Positions 33,995 to 42,180 of a stretch of DNA of 53,754 bases are shown piece after piece. A program made the position numbers and the translations under genes. How positions within the stretch are numbered: the first letter of the stretch is position 1; every line of letters starts with the position of its first letter. Source of the stretch: FEN-1099 sp964511015 (GTDB lineage: Bacteria; Lernaellota; Lernaellaia; Lernaellales; Lernaellaceae); NCBI GenBank assembly GCA_964511015.1, contig CAZEDX010000026.1:1-53754 (forward strand). Direction: 5' to 3'. Below the pieces are notes generated by a model. The model was not told the DNA's origin and made no database searches. It was given only the letters and a program-made list of their open reading frames with translations.

Positions 33995-34780
33995 TCAGTG
34001 CAGCGTTTCGTCTCGTTGTTCTTCCCGCGCCGCCGGGTCCTGCTGGTAATAAAGCCGCAGTTGGCCGTAGAGTTCCGGGTGCCGCAAACGCAGCGCGAGC
34101 GGCTTTTCGAAAAACGCTTCCGTCGCCACGGCAAAAAATTCCGCCGGATTGGTGGCTCCGTATTTGCGCAATACCGTCGGCCGATGACGCTGGGCATCTT
34201 CGACTAGTTGCTCATACTCGGCGGTGAACACGCGCGACCAATCCGCCAGCATGTCCCGCCGCGGCAGCGCGGGTGCGCCGTCGTGCGAGCCCCATTCGTC
34301 ATCGAGTTGATGCGCGAATTCATGAAACACCACGTTGTCGCCGTCCTGCCAGACGGCGGCGCCTCGCACCACGTCACTCCAGGACAGCACCACCTCGCCG
34401 CGGTGCCAGGACTCACCAAGCCGCGCCTCCACCCCCTCTTCCACTGTCCCGTCAGGCAAACGGCGCTTGGTCTGGGCGTAGTATTCCTGCGGATAGACGA
34501 TGATCGACAACAGCGTCGGGTAGAAGTCGGTATCGCGATGCAACAACAACACGCACGCCTGTGCGGCAATGGTCACGCGTATTTCATCGGTGATCTCCAG
34601 GCCGACACCCTCGAAGTGTTTTTCGGCAAGAAACACCTGCGTCAATCCTAACAGCTCTTTGCGATCCTCCGCGCTCAGCCGGTGGTAGTACGGCACCATG
34701 CGTTCGATGATTGCCAGCCAGGCTGGCGGAAACGGTTGGCGCTTCAGACGCTCGCGGCGGCGACGGCGAAAACCGAACAT
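33995..34780 (-). CDS. mtfA: MtfA-like zinc peptidase
   Basis: 261 residues with the family's Arg-rich head (MFGFRRRRRERLK), PPAWLAIIERMVPYY, and the zinc motif HEFAHQLD (H153, E154, H157), followed by DEWGS. In enterobacteria MtfA is a cytosolic peptidase that binds the repressor Mlc and so affects ptsG; here no PTS or Mlc gene is nearby, so the target is unknown. The start at 34780 follows AAGGACAGC. It starts 7 bases after the AMACR-like gene stop, suggesting one transcript. Confidence 0.9.
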   Translation of the reverse strand: MFGFRRRRRERLKRQPFPPAWLAIIERMVPYYHRLSAEDRKELLGLTQVFLAEKHFEGVGLEITDEIRVTIAAQACVLLLHRDTDFYPTLLSIIVYPQEYYAQTKRRLPDGTVEEGVEARLGESWHRGEVVLSWSDVVRGAAVWQDGDNVVFHEFAHQLDDEWGSHDGAPALPRRDMLADWSRVFTAEYEQLVEDAQRHRPTVLRKYGATNPAEFFAVATEAFFEKPLALRLRHPELYGQLRLYYQQDPAAREEQRDETLH

Positions 34781-34787
34781 GCTGTCC

Positions 34788-35999
34788 TTACTGGCCCTTC
34801 GTTTCGGCGCAAGGACCGAATGCACCATGTTTCCGGAACTCGGCCAGCTCATCCGCGGAGAATCCGGCTTCGCGCAACACCGCCTCCGTATGTTCACCCT
34901 GCATCGGCGCCGGCGCCGCGGTGTCGGCCGCCACCGGCGGGTCGAAACGCAACGGCTGATTCAGTTGGCGCTGCGGACCTTCGGTCGGATGCTCGGTGTG
35001 GCGAATCGCCTCGCGGGCCTGCGCCAACGGGTGCTCGGCTGCTTCGTCGAGCGACAACACCGGCTCGCAACAACAATCGTGCGCCGCAAAGAACTCCGTC
35101 CATTCCGCCTGCGTGCGCGAGGCAAACAACGCATCGAGTTCACGTTTCACTGCCGAATCCGGGCCGGCGTCGGCGCCCATTTCGTTCATCAGGTGTTCTT
35201 TGCCGACCGCGCGGCAGAAGGCGAGCCAGAACTTTGGTTCGATCGCGCCAAGGCTCATGTAGCGTCCGTCTTTGGTGCGATAGAAGTTGTACAACACCAT
35301 GCCGCCGTTGAGCACGTGTGCCGCCGGACCCAGCTTGCTGCCGGTCTGGAACAGCTCGGTGAACGGGATGATGTTCAACGCGCGGATACAGTCGGTCATG
35401 GCAACGTCGAGAAAGACCCCTTCGCCGGTGCGTTCACGCCGAACTACGGCCACCAGGATGCCGATCGTCAGATACAACGCGCCGGACAAATCCGCCGGTT
35501 GAAAGCCTGGGATCGCGAGTTTGCCGCTGGCCGTGCCGGTCAGTCCGGCGGCACCGGCCAGTGAGCAGTAGTTTAGATCGTGCCCCGCGCGATCACGATA
35601 AGGCCCCGTGTGGCCGTAACCGGTGATCGAGGCATAGATCAGTCGCGGCAACCGTGCGCGCAGCGCTTCGGGCCCGAAACCGAGGCGATCGAGCACGCCG
35701 GGACGAAATCCTTCGACCAGAATGTCGCAGCGCTCGAGCAAACGGTTCAACACCACACGGCCCGCGTCATTGCGCAGATCCAGCGTGATGGAGCGCTTGC
35801 CGCGGTTGAGCGCGAGGAACTGCGCATTGGTGTTGCGCGCCAACGGCGGCATGTGACGGAGGTAATCGCCGCCGGCCGGGTCTTCCACCTTGATGACCTC
35901 GGCCCCGAGATCGGCCAACAGGCCGGTGCAGAACGGACCCGGCAACAGGCGGGTTAGATCCAAAACCCGCAGATGTCCAAGCGCGGAAAGCGGTTTCAT
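34788..35999 (-). CDS. CaiB/BaiF-family protein, alpha-methylacyl-CoA racemase-like
   Basis: 403 residues of the class III CoA-transferase fold. The start LRVLDLTRLLPGPFCTGLLADLGAEVIKVE binds CoA. The segment RAGHDLNYCSLAGA (His140, Asp141) and a later QPADLSGA Asp match the catalytic His and Asp of alpha-methylacyl-CoA racemase better than the transferases. It would epimerise 2-methyl branched acyl-CoA. The start at 35999 follows AAAGG. The mtfA gene follows closely. CoA transferase remains the alternative. Confidence 0.85.
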   Translation of the reverse strand: MKPLSALGHLRVLDLTRLLPGPFCTGLLADLGAEVIKVEDPAGGDYLRHMPPLARNTNAQFLALNRGKRSITLDLRNDAGRVVLNRLLERCDILVEGFRPGVLDRLGFGPEALRARLPRLIYASITGYGHTGPYRDRAGHDLNYCSLAGAAGLTGTASGKLAIPGFQPADLSGALYLTIGILVAVVRRERTGEGVFLDVAMTDCIRALNIIPFTELFQTGSKLGPAAHVLNGGMVLYNFYRTKDGRYMSLGAIEPKFWLAFCRAVGKEHLMNEMGADAGPDSAVKRELDALFASRTQAEWTEFFAAHDCCCEPVLSLDEAAEHPLAQAREAIRHTEHPTEGPQRQLNQPLRFDPPVAADTAAPAPMQGEHTEAVLREAGFSADELAEFRKHGAFGPCAETKGQ

Positions 36000-36138
36000 G
36001 CGCGTGACCTTTCGTTGGTGCCAATGAGGCATGGTAACTTGCCCACTGCGGAGGGTCCAGCGTCCCGCGGCCGGCCGCGACGTTCTTTCCCCCCTCGTCT
36101 TCCTGCGATACGATGCGGCATTCCAATTCGGGAGTCGC

Positions 36139-37470
36139 ATGACCACTCGCCTGCGGTTGTCATTGCTGTTCGCTGTCATCCTCGCCGCCGCGGGCTGGTG
36201 CTGGGCGCGTTATCCGACCTGGTTCGTGGCCGCGCTCGATGTGCCCTATCCACTGCCGAGCGTGCATCGCGCCTACCTCGAGTTGTTGACCGGCATGCCA
36301 CGGCTGTTGTTGTTCGCCGCGGCCGTGCTGGCGGCGTTAGCAGCGGCCACGGTGTTGGAACGACGACACCCCCCAATGGTCCCGGCCTGGCCGGCGATTC
36401 CGGTCTGGGGCGAGGCGGCGCTTTATGTCGTCCTGCTGGCCGTTGGTGCGTTGCTGTCGTGGCGGCACTTCCTCTACTGGGGTCAGCCGCGTTGGGACCA
36501 CTATTGGCAGTTCGGCGAGGTGTTGCACTACGCGATGTTGCGACCCGACCCAGCCACATTAGCGGAAGTGCGCGGGTTCTGCCTGCAGTACCCACATTCG
36601 CCCAGTCCGTTGACGCCATTGCTGGTGGCGATCGGCCTGTTCTTCACGCGCAATTCGTTACGGCTGTTGCAGATCTACAGCCTAGCGGCCACCGCCGGCA
36701 CGGTGTTGCTGATGCGCGCCGTCGCGCGGCGGCTCCACCCGGTGCTGGTGTTCTGGCCGCTTGGTTTCCTTTTCCTGACCAACGCCGCCACGGTGCGCAA
36801 CACGTACTTTATTCAACTCGACGCCATCAACGGTCTCGTGGTCATGGCCTTCTTCTGGCTGTGGTTGCGTTGGCGCGAACAGCCGTCGGCGCGACGACTG
36901 GCCGCGATGGTCGCGGTGTTAATCGTCGGCGTTTTCCAGAAGACCTCGCTGTTTCCCTTGTTGGCAATTCCGACGCTGATCGCCGTCTACGAAGCCGCGC
37001 GAGACCGCCGACTCGCCGTGGGGCGCTTGCTGAGCATCGTGTTCGGGACCGCGCTACTGCCCCTGCTGCCGTTCGTTGGCTACCTCACCCTGATCGGTCT
37101 GACCGGCAATTTCCAGACGCAAGTCACGCTGATGGGGACGGGGTGGAACGAACTCGACTATTCCTGGACGCGTTTCCTTTACGCCACTGGTTTCCTGCTC
37201 GGCCCCTATCTACCGCTCATCGCTCGCCACGGCCGCTGGCGGGAACCGACGCAACTGGCGCTGGCCCTGTTCGTGGTGCTGTTCTTCGGCAGCATCGTCG
37301 TCGTGCGCGGCCCGTTCTGGGGCCGTTACTATTCGCACGTCATCGGCGCGTGCATTCTGCTGGCCGCCCCGGCCTGGGGCGTCGACACCGGCCGCTGGCT
37401 TGCGCCGCGCGTCTACCTGGTCGGCGTCGCCGCACTGCAATGGCTTATCGTGTATTGGCAGATGATCTAG
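36139..37470 (+). CDS. Polytopic membrane protein, GT-C glycosyltransferase-like
   Basis: 443 residues, about ten to eleven hydrophobic helices. A loop after helix 3 contains WDHYWQFGEVLHY, which may supply the acidic residues typical of GT-C enzymes; the rest is hydrophobic with short basic loops. The acceptor and donor are unknown. ATG at 36139 follows GGGAG; a longer frame begins at 36031. It converges on the radical-SAM gene and overlaps its end by 4 bases. It is the third GT-C-like protein in the window. Confidence 0.7.
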   Translation: MTTRLRLSLLFAVILAAAGWCWARYPTWFVAALDVPYPLPSVHRAYLELLTGMPRLLLFAAAVLAALAAATVLERRHPPMVPAWPAIPVWGEAALYVVLLAVGALLSWRHFLYWGQPRWDHYWQFGEVLHYAMLRPDPATLAEVRGFCLQYPHSPSPLTPLLVAIGLFFTRNSLRLLQIYSLAATAGTVLLMRAVARRLHPVLVFWPLGFLFLTNAATVRNTYFIQLDAINGLVVMAFFWLWLRWREQPSARRLAAMVAVLIVGVFQKTSLFPLLAIPTLIAVYEAARDRRLAVGRLLSIVFGTALLPLLPFVGYLTLIGLTGNFQTQVTLMGTGWNELDYSWTRFLYATGFLLGPYLPLIARHGRWREPTQLALALFVVLFFGSIVVVRGPFWGRYYSHVIGACILLAAPAWGVDTGRWLAPRVYLVGVAALQWLIVYWQMI

Positions 37471-38906
37471 AGATCGCGTCCCAGCCACCCGCGCAGTAGC
37501 CAGGTTTCGATCGGCAGACCGAACTGCCGCCGGCGCAAGCGCCACCGCGACAGCGGACGAAGCACGCGCAGGGCCAGCCGCGACAACGCCCCCGGACGAT
37601 ACGTAGTGAGCTTGTCATCGATGAACAAGCTGGCGGTGTAGATGGCGGCCATACGCGCGGCGAGCGCCGGCCCCACCCACGGGGCAAGGCTGCGACTCCA
37701 CGATGTCGCCGCCAAATCCTCCGGACCCGGTAGCACTATGCCCGCTGCGGTCAGATCGTCGGCCAGCTTGGTGCCCGGATACGGCGTGTAGGCGTAGATC
37801 GGCGATACCAACCCGCCGGCAGCGGCGACGGACAACGCTAGATCCAACGTCTGCGTTTGTTCCTGCTTGCTTTCGTCCGGCAAACCGATCATCAGGTTGA
37901 CCCACGGCCGGATTCCCACCCGCAACAAGCGCCGCACTTCCGCTAGCACTGCGCCGGGAGGTTCCGCTTTGCCGAGGGCCTCCGCCAGTCGCGGCGAACC
38001 AGTCTCCACGCCGATGTCCACCCGATCGAGTCCGCCGCGATGCAGCGCCGTCAATTCGGCGTCGGTTAACGCGGCCAGATCGCGCAGCCGGCCGCCGTTG
38101 GAGGTCCAGGTCAGACGCGGCTGGCGCGTCGCCAAAGTCTCCGCCGCCTCAAGCGCGCGGTGGCGATCGGCGAAGAAATTGTCGTCGACGAAATCGACGT
38201 GGTCCATCTCGGGATAGCACGCTTGCAGTTCCGCCAGCCGGCCGACGATCCAGGTCGCCGGTGCACCGTGCCAGTACGGTTTGGCTCTAGCGGACAGGTA
38301 GCAATATGTGCATCGGCCGGGGCAGCCGCGGCTGGTTTCGAGCACGCCGGCCCGTTTGGTTGCCTTGCGGTAGAGGTAATCGTGCCGCAGCAGATCGAAA
38401 GGGAGACGCGGGATTTCTTCGAGCCGAAACGGCTCGGGCGGCGCGGTGGTTACGATCTCGCCGCCGCGGGCCCAGATCAGCCCGGCGACCTCGGTCGGCG
38501 GCCTCCCCTCTTGGAGCGCCGCAACGAGCCCGGCGAAGGTTCGTTCGCCATCACCCCGCACTGCATAGTCCGCCAGTCCCTGTCGCACCAGGTGTTCACC
38601 GAACAATGTGGCGTGTTTGCCACCCCACACGATGGGGCCGGCGCCGAGTTCGCGCAAGCGTCGTGCCACGCGGGCGGCCGCTTGGGCCTGCACACCCGTC
38701 ATGGCTGTGAGCCCGACGCAACGTACACCCTCGTCGCGCCATCGCCGGACGCGGTTTTCGTCCAGCAGCTCGCGGCGCAGATCGATCAGCCGCACGGCTT
38801 CGGCGGTGGGAAGCAACGACGCGACATACACCAGCGCCAGCGGCAAGGACGGAGAGCCCTTCCCTTTTTCCAGCCCGAAGAACGGCGGTTGTATCAACAA
38901 GATCAC
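37467..38906 (-). CDS. B12-binding-domain radical SAM protein
   Basis: About 479 residues. An N-terminal Rossmann-like B12-binding-type domain (VILLIQPPFF, then IVWGGKHATL and ADYAVRGDGE) precedes a radical SAM core with CPGRCTYCY (three Cys for the 4Fe-4S cluster), then DFVDDNFFADR and MIGLPDESKQEQ. Members methylate or rearrange unactivated carbons; the substrate is unknown. The start is uncertain: GTG at 38906 gives the usual VILLIQPP beginning, while TTG at 38921 would lie inside the T-run of the preceding gene's terminator. Confidence 0.88.
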   Translation of the reverse strand: MILLIQPPFFGLEKGKGSPSLPLALVYVASLLPTAEAVRLIDLRRELLDENRVRRWRDEGVRCVGLTAMTGVQAQAAARVARRLRELGAGPIVWGGKHATLFGEHLVRQGLADYAVRGDGERTFAGLVAALQEGRPPTEVAGLIWARGGEIVTTAPPEPFRLEEIPRLPFDLLRHDYLYRKATKRAGVLETSRGCPGRCTYCYLSARAKPYWHGAPATWIVGRLAELQACYPEMDHVDFVDDNFFADRHRALEAAETLATRQPRLTWTSNGGRLRDLAALTDAELTALHRGGLDRVDIGVETGSPRLAEALGKAEPPGAVLAEVRRLLRVGIRPWVNLMIGLPDESKQEQTQTLDLALSVAAAGGLVSPIYAYTPYPGTKLADDLTAAGIVLPGPEDLAATSWSRSLAPWVGPALAARMAAIYTASLFIDDKLTTYRPGALSRLALRVLRPLSRWRLRRRQFGLPIETWLLRGWLGRDL

Positions 38907-38919
38907 GGCGCACTCACAC

Positions 38920-38950
38920 AAAAAGGGCCGGAGCTTGTCGGCCCCGGCCC
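38920..38950 (-). terminator. Rho-independent terminator after the coiled-coil membrane protein gene
   Basis: Minus strand: 7-bp stem GGGCCGG / CCGGCCC (38950-38944 and 38931-38925), 12-base loop, followed by five T residues. The radical-SAM gene begins directly after it. Confidence 0.75.
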
Positions 38951-38972
38951 GACCAATGGTTCGGTGGTCAGT

Positions 38973-39371
38973 TTATTCGGCGGGTGCCGGAGTAGGCGCG
39001 GCCGCCGGAGCCGCGGGGGCTGGAGCGGCATTCAGTTTTTCCTGCAACGATTTGATGGCGTTCTGCAGAGCCAGAATGTCTGGCGCCAGTTCTGGATTCG
39101 CGCCACCCGAGAAGACGTTCAGCGAGGCCGTGAGGTTGTCCATGTCACGCTTCAACAGACTGGTCGTGACGTTCTTCGAAATCTCGTCGCTGTTGCGGAT
39201 CTCATTGACGATCGAGTTGGCCAAGCCCTCGATCTTCATGTTGATAGCCTGTTCCATCGCCTCTTCGGTCGGCGTCGGCTTCACGCCGTTAATGGCGATC
39301 ATCACCAGCGCAAGCACCGCCAGAATCAGGGCCAAACCCGGAACGAACCCCACATTTTTCTTCTCGTCCAT
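38973..39371 (-). CDS. Membrane-anchored coiled-coil protein with Pro/Ala tail
   Basis: The 132-residue product has one helix (FVPGLALILAVLALVMIAI, about 9-27), then a helical region likely to form a coiled coil (about 35-120, ending ALQNAIKSLQEKLNA) and a Pro/Ala-rich tail (APAPAAPAAAPTPAPAE). No family recognised. The ATG at 39371 has AAGGAGG 8 bases upstream; the ATG at 39377 is too close to it. It is probably a small envelope-spanning protein. Confidence 0.75.
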   Translation of the reverse strand: MDEKKNVGFVPGLALILAVLALVMIAINGVKPTPTEEAMEQAINMKIEGLANSIVNEIRNSDEISKNVTTSLLKRDMDNLTASLNVFSGGANPELAPDILALQNAIKSLQEKLNAAPAPAAPAAAPTPAPAE

Positions 39372-39674
39372 TCGCATCTCCTCCTTTGCCGGCATCGGTG
39401 TTGGTATGGTACCGCTCTGTTTCTTGCCTCGGCGGGAAAGCAGCCGAATTGGAGGCCTTCGCCGCCACTCTTTCGCTGTCCAGGCCGTCCGTGGAAGAAG
39501 CCGTTGTGATGAATCGTTCATTGGGGAGTGGTTCGAACCCCGCGCCGAACCATGAACAACTCCGCACGACGAGCAATTCTCGTCGCGGCTCCGACCGACT
39601 TTTCAACAGGGATTGTCCCCCCACGAAACAGCGCACATTGATAGGAGGAATCTTGCCTGTGAAGCCACGCAATG
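39372..39674. other. Non-coding stretch between two minus-strand genes
   Basis: About 300 bases with no gene I can support. The open frames here are short or shadows. A GGTTCGAACC resembles a tRNA T-arm near 39530, but no acceptor, D or anticodon stem can be built around it. The promoter of the coiled-coil gene must lie here, but no strong match was seen. Confidence 0.4.
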
Positions 39675-40631
39675 TCAAGAAGATGCGCGGCAGGCCAGCC
39701 AATGTCCGGGGGCTGCCTCGCGCCAGACAGGCCGTTCGGCGGTGCAGGCCGCCTCGGCTCGCGGACAACGGGGAGCGAACGAGCAACCGGCCGCCACCGG
39801 TTCGATTTCGCAAGCGGCGTTGGTGGTTGCCGGACGCCGTCGGTCAGGGTGGAGGGCCGGAACCGCAGCGATCAGCGCCTGGGTGTAGGGATGCAGCGGG
39901 TGGTGCGTCACCACGGCGGTCGGCCCCAGTTCGACCGCTCGGCCGCGATAGAGCACCAGCACTCTCTCGGTAAGCGCCCGCACAACCCGGATATCGTGCG
40001 AAATGAAAATCAGCGCGACACGGGTTTCGGTCACCAGATCCGCCAGCAAGCGCAGGATCTGCGTTTGTACCGAGACATCGAGACTGGCCACCGGCTCGTC
40101 GGCGACCAGCAATGCTGGGCTAACCGCCAGCGCGCGCGCGATGCCCACGCGTTGCCGTTGCCCGCCGGACAATTCGTGCGGCCGCCGCCGGGCCAGCGAG
40201 GCATCGAGTCCCACCTTATCGAGCCACGCCGCCGCCTGCCGCTCACGGTCGTCACGGTCGCGGACCAGGCCGTGCACCACCAGCGGTTCGGTCAGCGAAT
40301 CGCCGATGCGCAACCGCGGATCCAGTGCGCCGGTTGTGTCCTGCCAGATCATCTGCACGCGGCGGCACAGATCACGTCTCGTCACGCCGGTGGCTGTGGA
40401 TAGATCGGCGCCATCGAACAACACGCGGCCGCCGTCTGGCCGGTACAAGCCGATGATCACGCGCCCGAGCGTCGATTTGCCGCAACCCGATTCGCCGACC
40501 ACGCCCAGACGTTCCGCCGCGGCTAACGTAAGGCTGACGTCGTCCACCGCCAGCACATCGGGCCCGGCCGCGAAGGCGCCGCCGGCCCGCGGGAAACGTC
40601 TGCTGACGTGCTCGACGGTCAACAGGCTCAT
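39675..40631 (-). CDS. Oligopeptide ABC transporter ATP-binding protein (OppF-type)
   Basis: 318 residues. Walker A GESGCGKST (46-54), signature LSGGQRQR, Walker B LLVADEP with the D-loop SLDVS, and switch ISHD. The C-terminal Cys-rich tail (CSFAPRCPRAEAAC) is typical of OppD/OppF/DppD/DppF ATPases. It would energise import of di- or oligopeptides, but no permease or binding-protein gene is in the window. It starts 6 bases after the archease stop. Confidence 0.9.
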   Translation of the reverse strand: MSLLTVEHVSRRFPRAGGAFAAGPDVLAVDDVSLTLAAAERLGVVGESGCGKSTLGRVIIGLYRPDGGRVLFDGADLSTATGVTRRDLCRRVQMIWQDTTGALDPRLRIGDSLTEPLVVHGLVRDRDDRERQAAAWLDKVGLDASLARRRPHELSGGQRQRVGIARALAVSPALLVADEPVASLDVSVQTQILRLLADLVTETRVALIFISHDIRVVRALTERVLVLYRGRAVELGPTAVVTHHPLHPYTQALIAAVPALHPDRRRPATTNAACEIEPVAAGCSFAPRCPRAEAACTAERPVWREAAPGHWLACRASS

Positions 40632-40637
40632 GATTCC

Positions 40638-41039
40638 TCAGGTATCCAACAACACGCACACGCGCAAGCCCCCGGCGTGCGGCTCGACCGCCAACTCGTG
40701 ATAGGTCGCGGCCTTGATGTATCGCCGCCGCTGCCGCACTGGCCGGAGCGTCACCATCGCCGTCAGTTCGGCATCACCGACGGCGTCGAAACACGCGTCC
40801 AACGGCAGTAACCCGTCCAACTCGCACCAGACCAACGCTTCGTTCAGCCAGCGCACCAGCAGTTCCTCGCGGTCCAGCGCCGTCAACTGTAGCGGCCTGG
40901 TGACCGCCGGCGCGTCGGGGTCGACCTCACCCAAGTGCGCCGTCAGCGCACGGAGCGCTTCCAACAACAAGGCGGGCCAGTCGGCGGCTTGGATTTCGAG
41001 AAGAAGATCGGCGGTGTGCGGCAGCTCGCGCCAGGGCAT
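40638..41039 (-). CDS. Archease
   Basis: The 133-residue protein has the family pattern: HTADLLLEI near the start (Asp for calcium binding), LNEALVWCELDG in the middle, and KAATYHELAVE near the end. Archease activates the RNA ligase RtcB and may aid its GTP-dependent cycle. No rtcB was found in the window. The ATG at 41039 lies 2 bases after the HDAC stop, so it is translated from the same transcript. Confidence 0.88.
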   Translation of the reverse strand: MPWRELPHTADLLLEIQAADWPALLLEALRALTAHLGEVDPDAPAVTRPLQLTALDREELLVRWLNEALVWCELDGLLPLDACFDAVGDAELTAMVTLRPVRQRRRYIKAATYHELAVEPHAGGLRVCVLLDT

Positions 41040-41041
41040 CG

Positions 41042-42094
41042 TCACACGGTCGTGAGCAGCGTCGGCCAGTACTGACGATGATTGTTGATCACGTTCGACA
41101 CGGTCTTGTCGATGCCGAGCGGGTTGAGCGGCTCTTGCCGCAGCCATGCCGGATCGGCCTGCCCGTCAATCATCACCTGCAAGGTGCTGCGCACGCTCTT
41201 GGTCAGCCCCTTGATGTGATAGCCGCCTTCGAGCGTGACCACCAGGCGGCCGCCGCAGAGCCGGTCGGCCAGGTCAAGCATGTGATGCGTCAGCGCGCCG
41301 AAGCCGTTGGGCGAAACCTGCATGCCGCCCAGCGGGTCGCCTTCGTATATGTCGTAGCCGGCGCTGACCAGAATCAGATCGGGCTGGTAGGCCAGCGCGA
41401 TCGGTTTGATCACCCGCTCCATCAACACCAAAAAGTCGCCGCTGCCGTAGCCGGCCGAGAGCGGCATGTTGACCGTAAAACCCTCGCCTTCGCCGCGGCC
41501 CACTTCCTGGAACGCGCCGGAGCCGGGGTAGTACGGGTACTGATGGGTCGACAAGTACAGGACGGATTTCGAAGTCTCGAAGCTATGCTGCGTGCCGTTG
41601 CCGTGATGCAGATCCCAATCATAGATGAGCACGCGTTTGGCGCCATGGCGCCGCAACGCGTATTCCGCCGCGACCGCGACGTTGTTGAAAATGCAGAAGC
41701 CCATCGCGCGGTTGCGTTCGGCGTGGTGTCCGGGAGGCCGGATTGCCGCAAAGGCGTTGCGCACTTCGCCGGCAAAGACCGCGTCCACCGCCCGCAGCAG
41801 GCCACCCGCCGCCAACAGCGACGCGCGATAGGTGAACGGACATGCCGAGGTGTCCGGATCGAGCCGCAGGTAGTCGCCCTCGGTGCTCGCCACCAGCTTG
41901 ATGTAGTCAGCGCCGTGCACCCACCCGATTTCCTCGTGCGTGGCTTCGCGCGGCTCGAGCAAGGTCAGTTTGCCGCCGAATTCGTCTTCGGCCATCAGGT
42001 AGATCGACTGCAGGCGCTGCGGGCTCTCCGGATGGTAGTCGTCAATCACGTGCTGTAAATAAAGCGGGTGTTGCACGAAGCCGGTGGCGGCCAT
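41042..42094 (-). CDS. Histone-deacetylase-family (acetoin utilisation-type) deacetylase
   Basis: 350 residues of the arginase/deacetylase fold. RPPGHHA (His123 and His124, the charge-relay pair), YDWDLHHGNGT (zinc ligands D161 and H163), SAGYD (zinc ligand D248) and EGGY complete the active site. The length and the DPLGGMQVS segment fit bacterial class II/AcuC-like enzymes. Substrates may be acetyl-lysine on proteins or acetylpolyamines; sequence does not decide. It heads a minus-strand cluster with archease and OppF after a CAGGAGG site. Confidence 0.92.
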   Translation of the reverse strand: MAATGFVQHPLYLQHVIDDYHPESPQRLQSIYLMAEDEFGGKLTLLEPREATHEEIGWVHGADYIKLVASTEGDYLRLDPDTSACPFTYRASLLAAGGLLRAVDAVFAGEVRNAFAAIRPPGHHAERNRAMGFCIFNNVAVAAEYALRRHGAKRVLIYDWDLHHGNGTQHSFETSKSVLYLSTHQYPYYPGSGAFQEVGRGEGEGFTVNMPLSAGYGSGDFLVLMERVIKPIALAYQPDLILVSAGYDIYEGDPLGGMQVSPNGFGALTHHMLDLADRLCGGRLVVTLEGGYHIKGLTKSVRSTLQVMIDGQADPAWLRQEPLNPLGIDKTVSNVINNHRQYWPTLLTTV

Positions 42095-42180
42095 GGGAAC
42101 CTCCTGGCGATGCGGCCATTATCGGCAAACACCCGTGGGTGTCAATCAACGGACCGGGCGTTGGAGGGTTGGTTGCACCC

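Noticed and set aside
39520..39560. T-arm-like GGTTCGAACC suggesting a tRNA
   Set aside because: No pairing 5-bp T-stem and no acceptor, D or anticodon arms can be drawn around it.
39386..39973. Plus-strand frame with an apparent AGGAGG site near 39643
   Set aside because: Most of it lies opposite the conserved C-terminus of the OppF-type ATPase; the product is Arg/Pro/Gly-rich with no recognisable fold.
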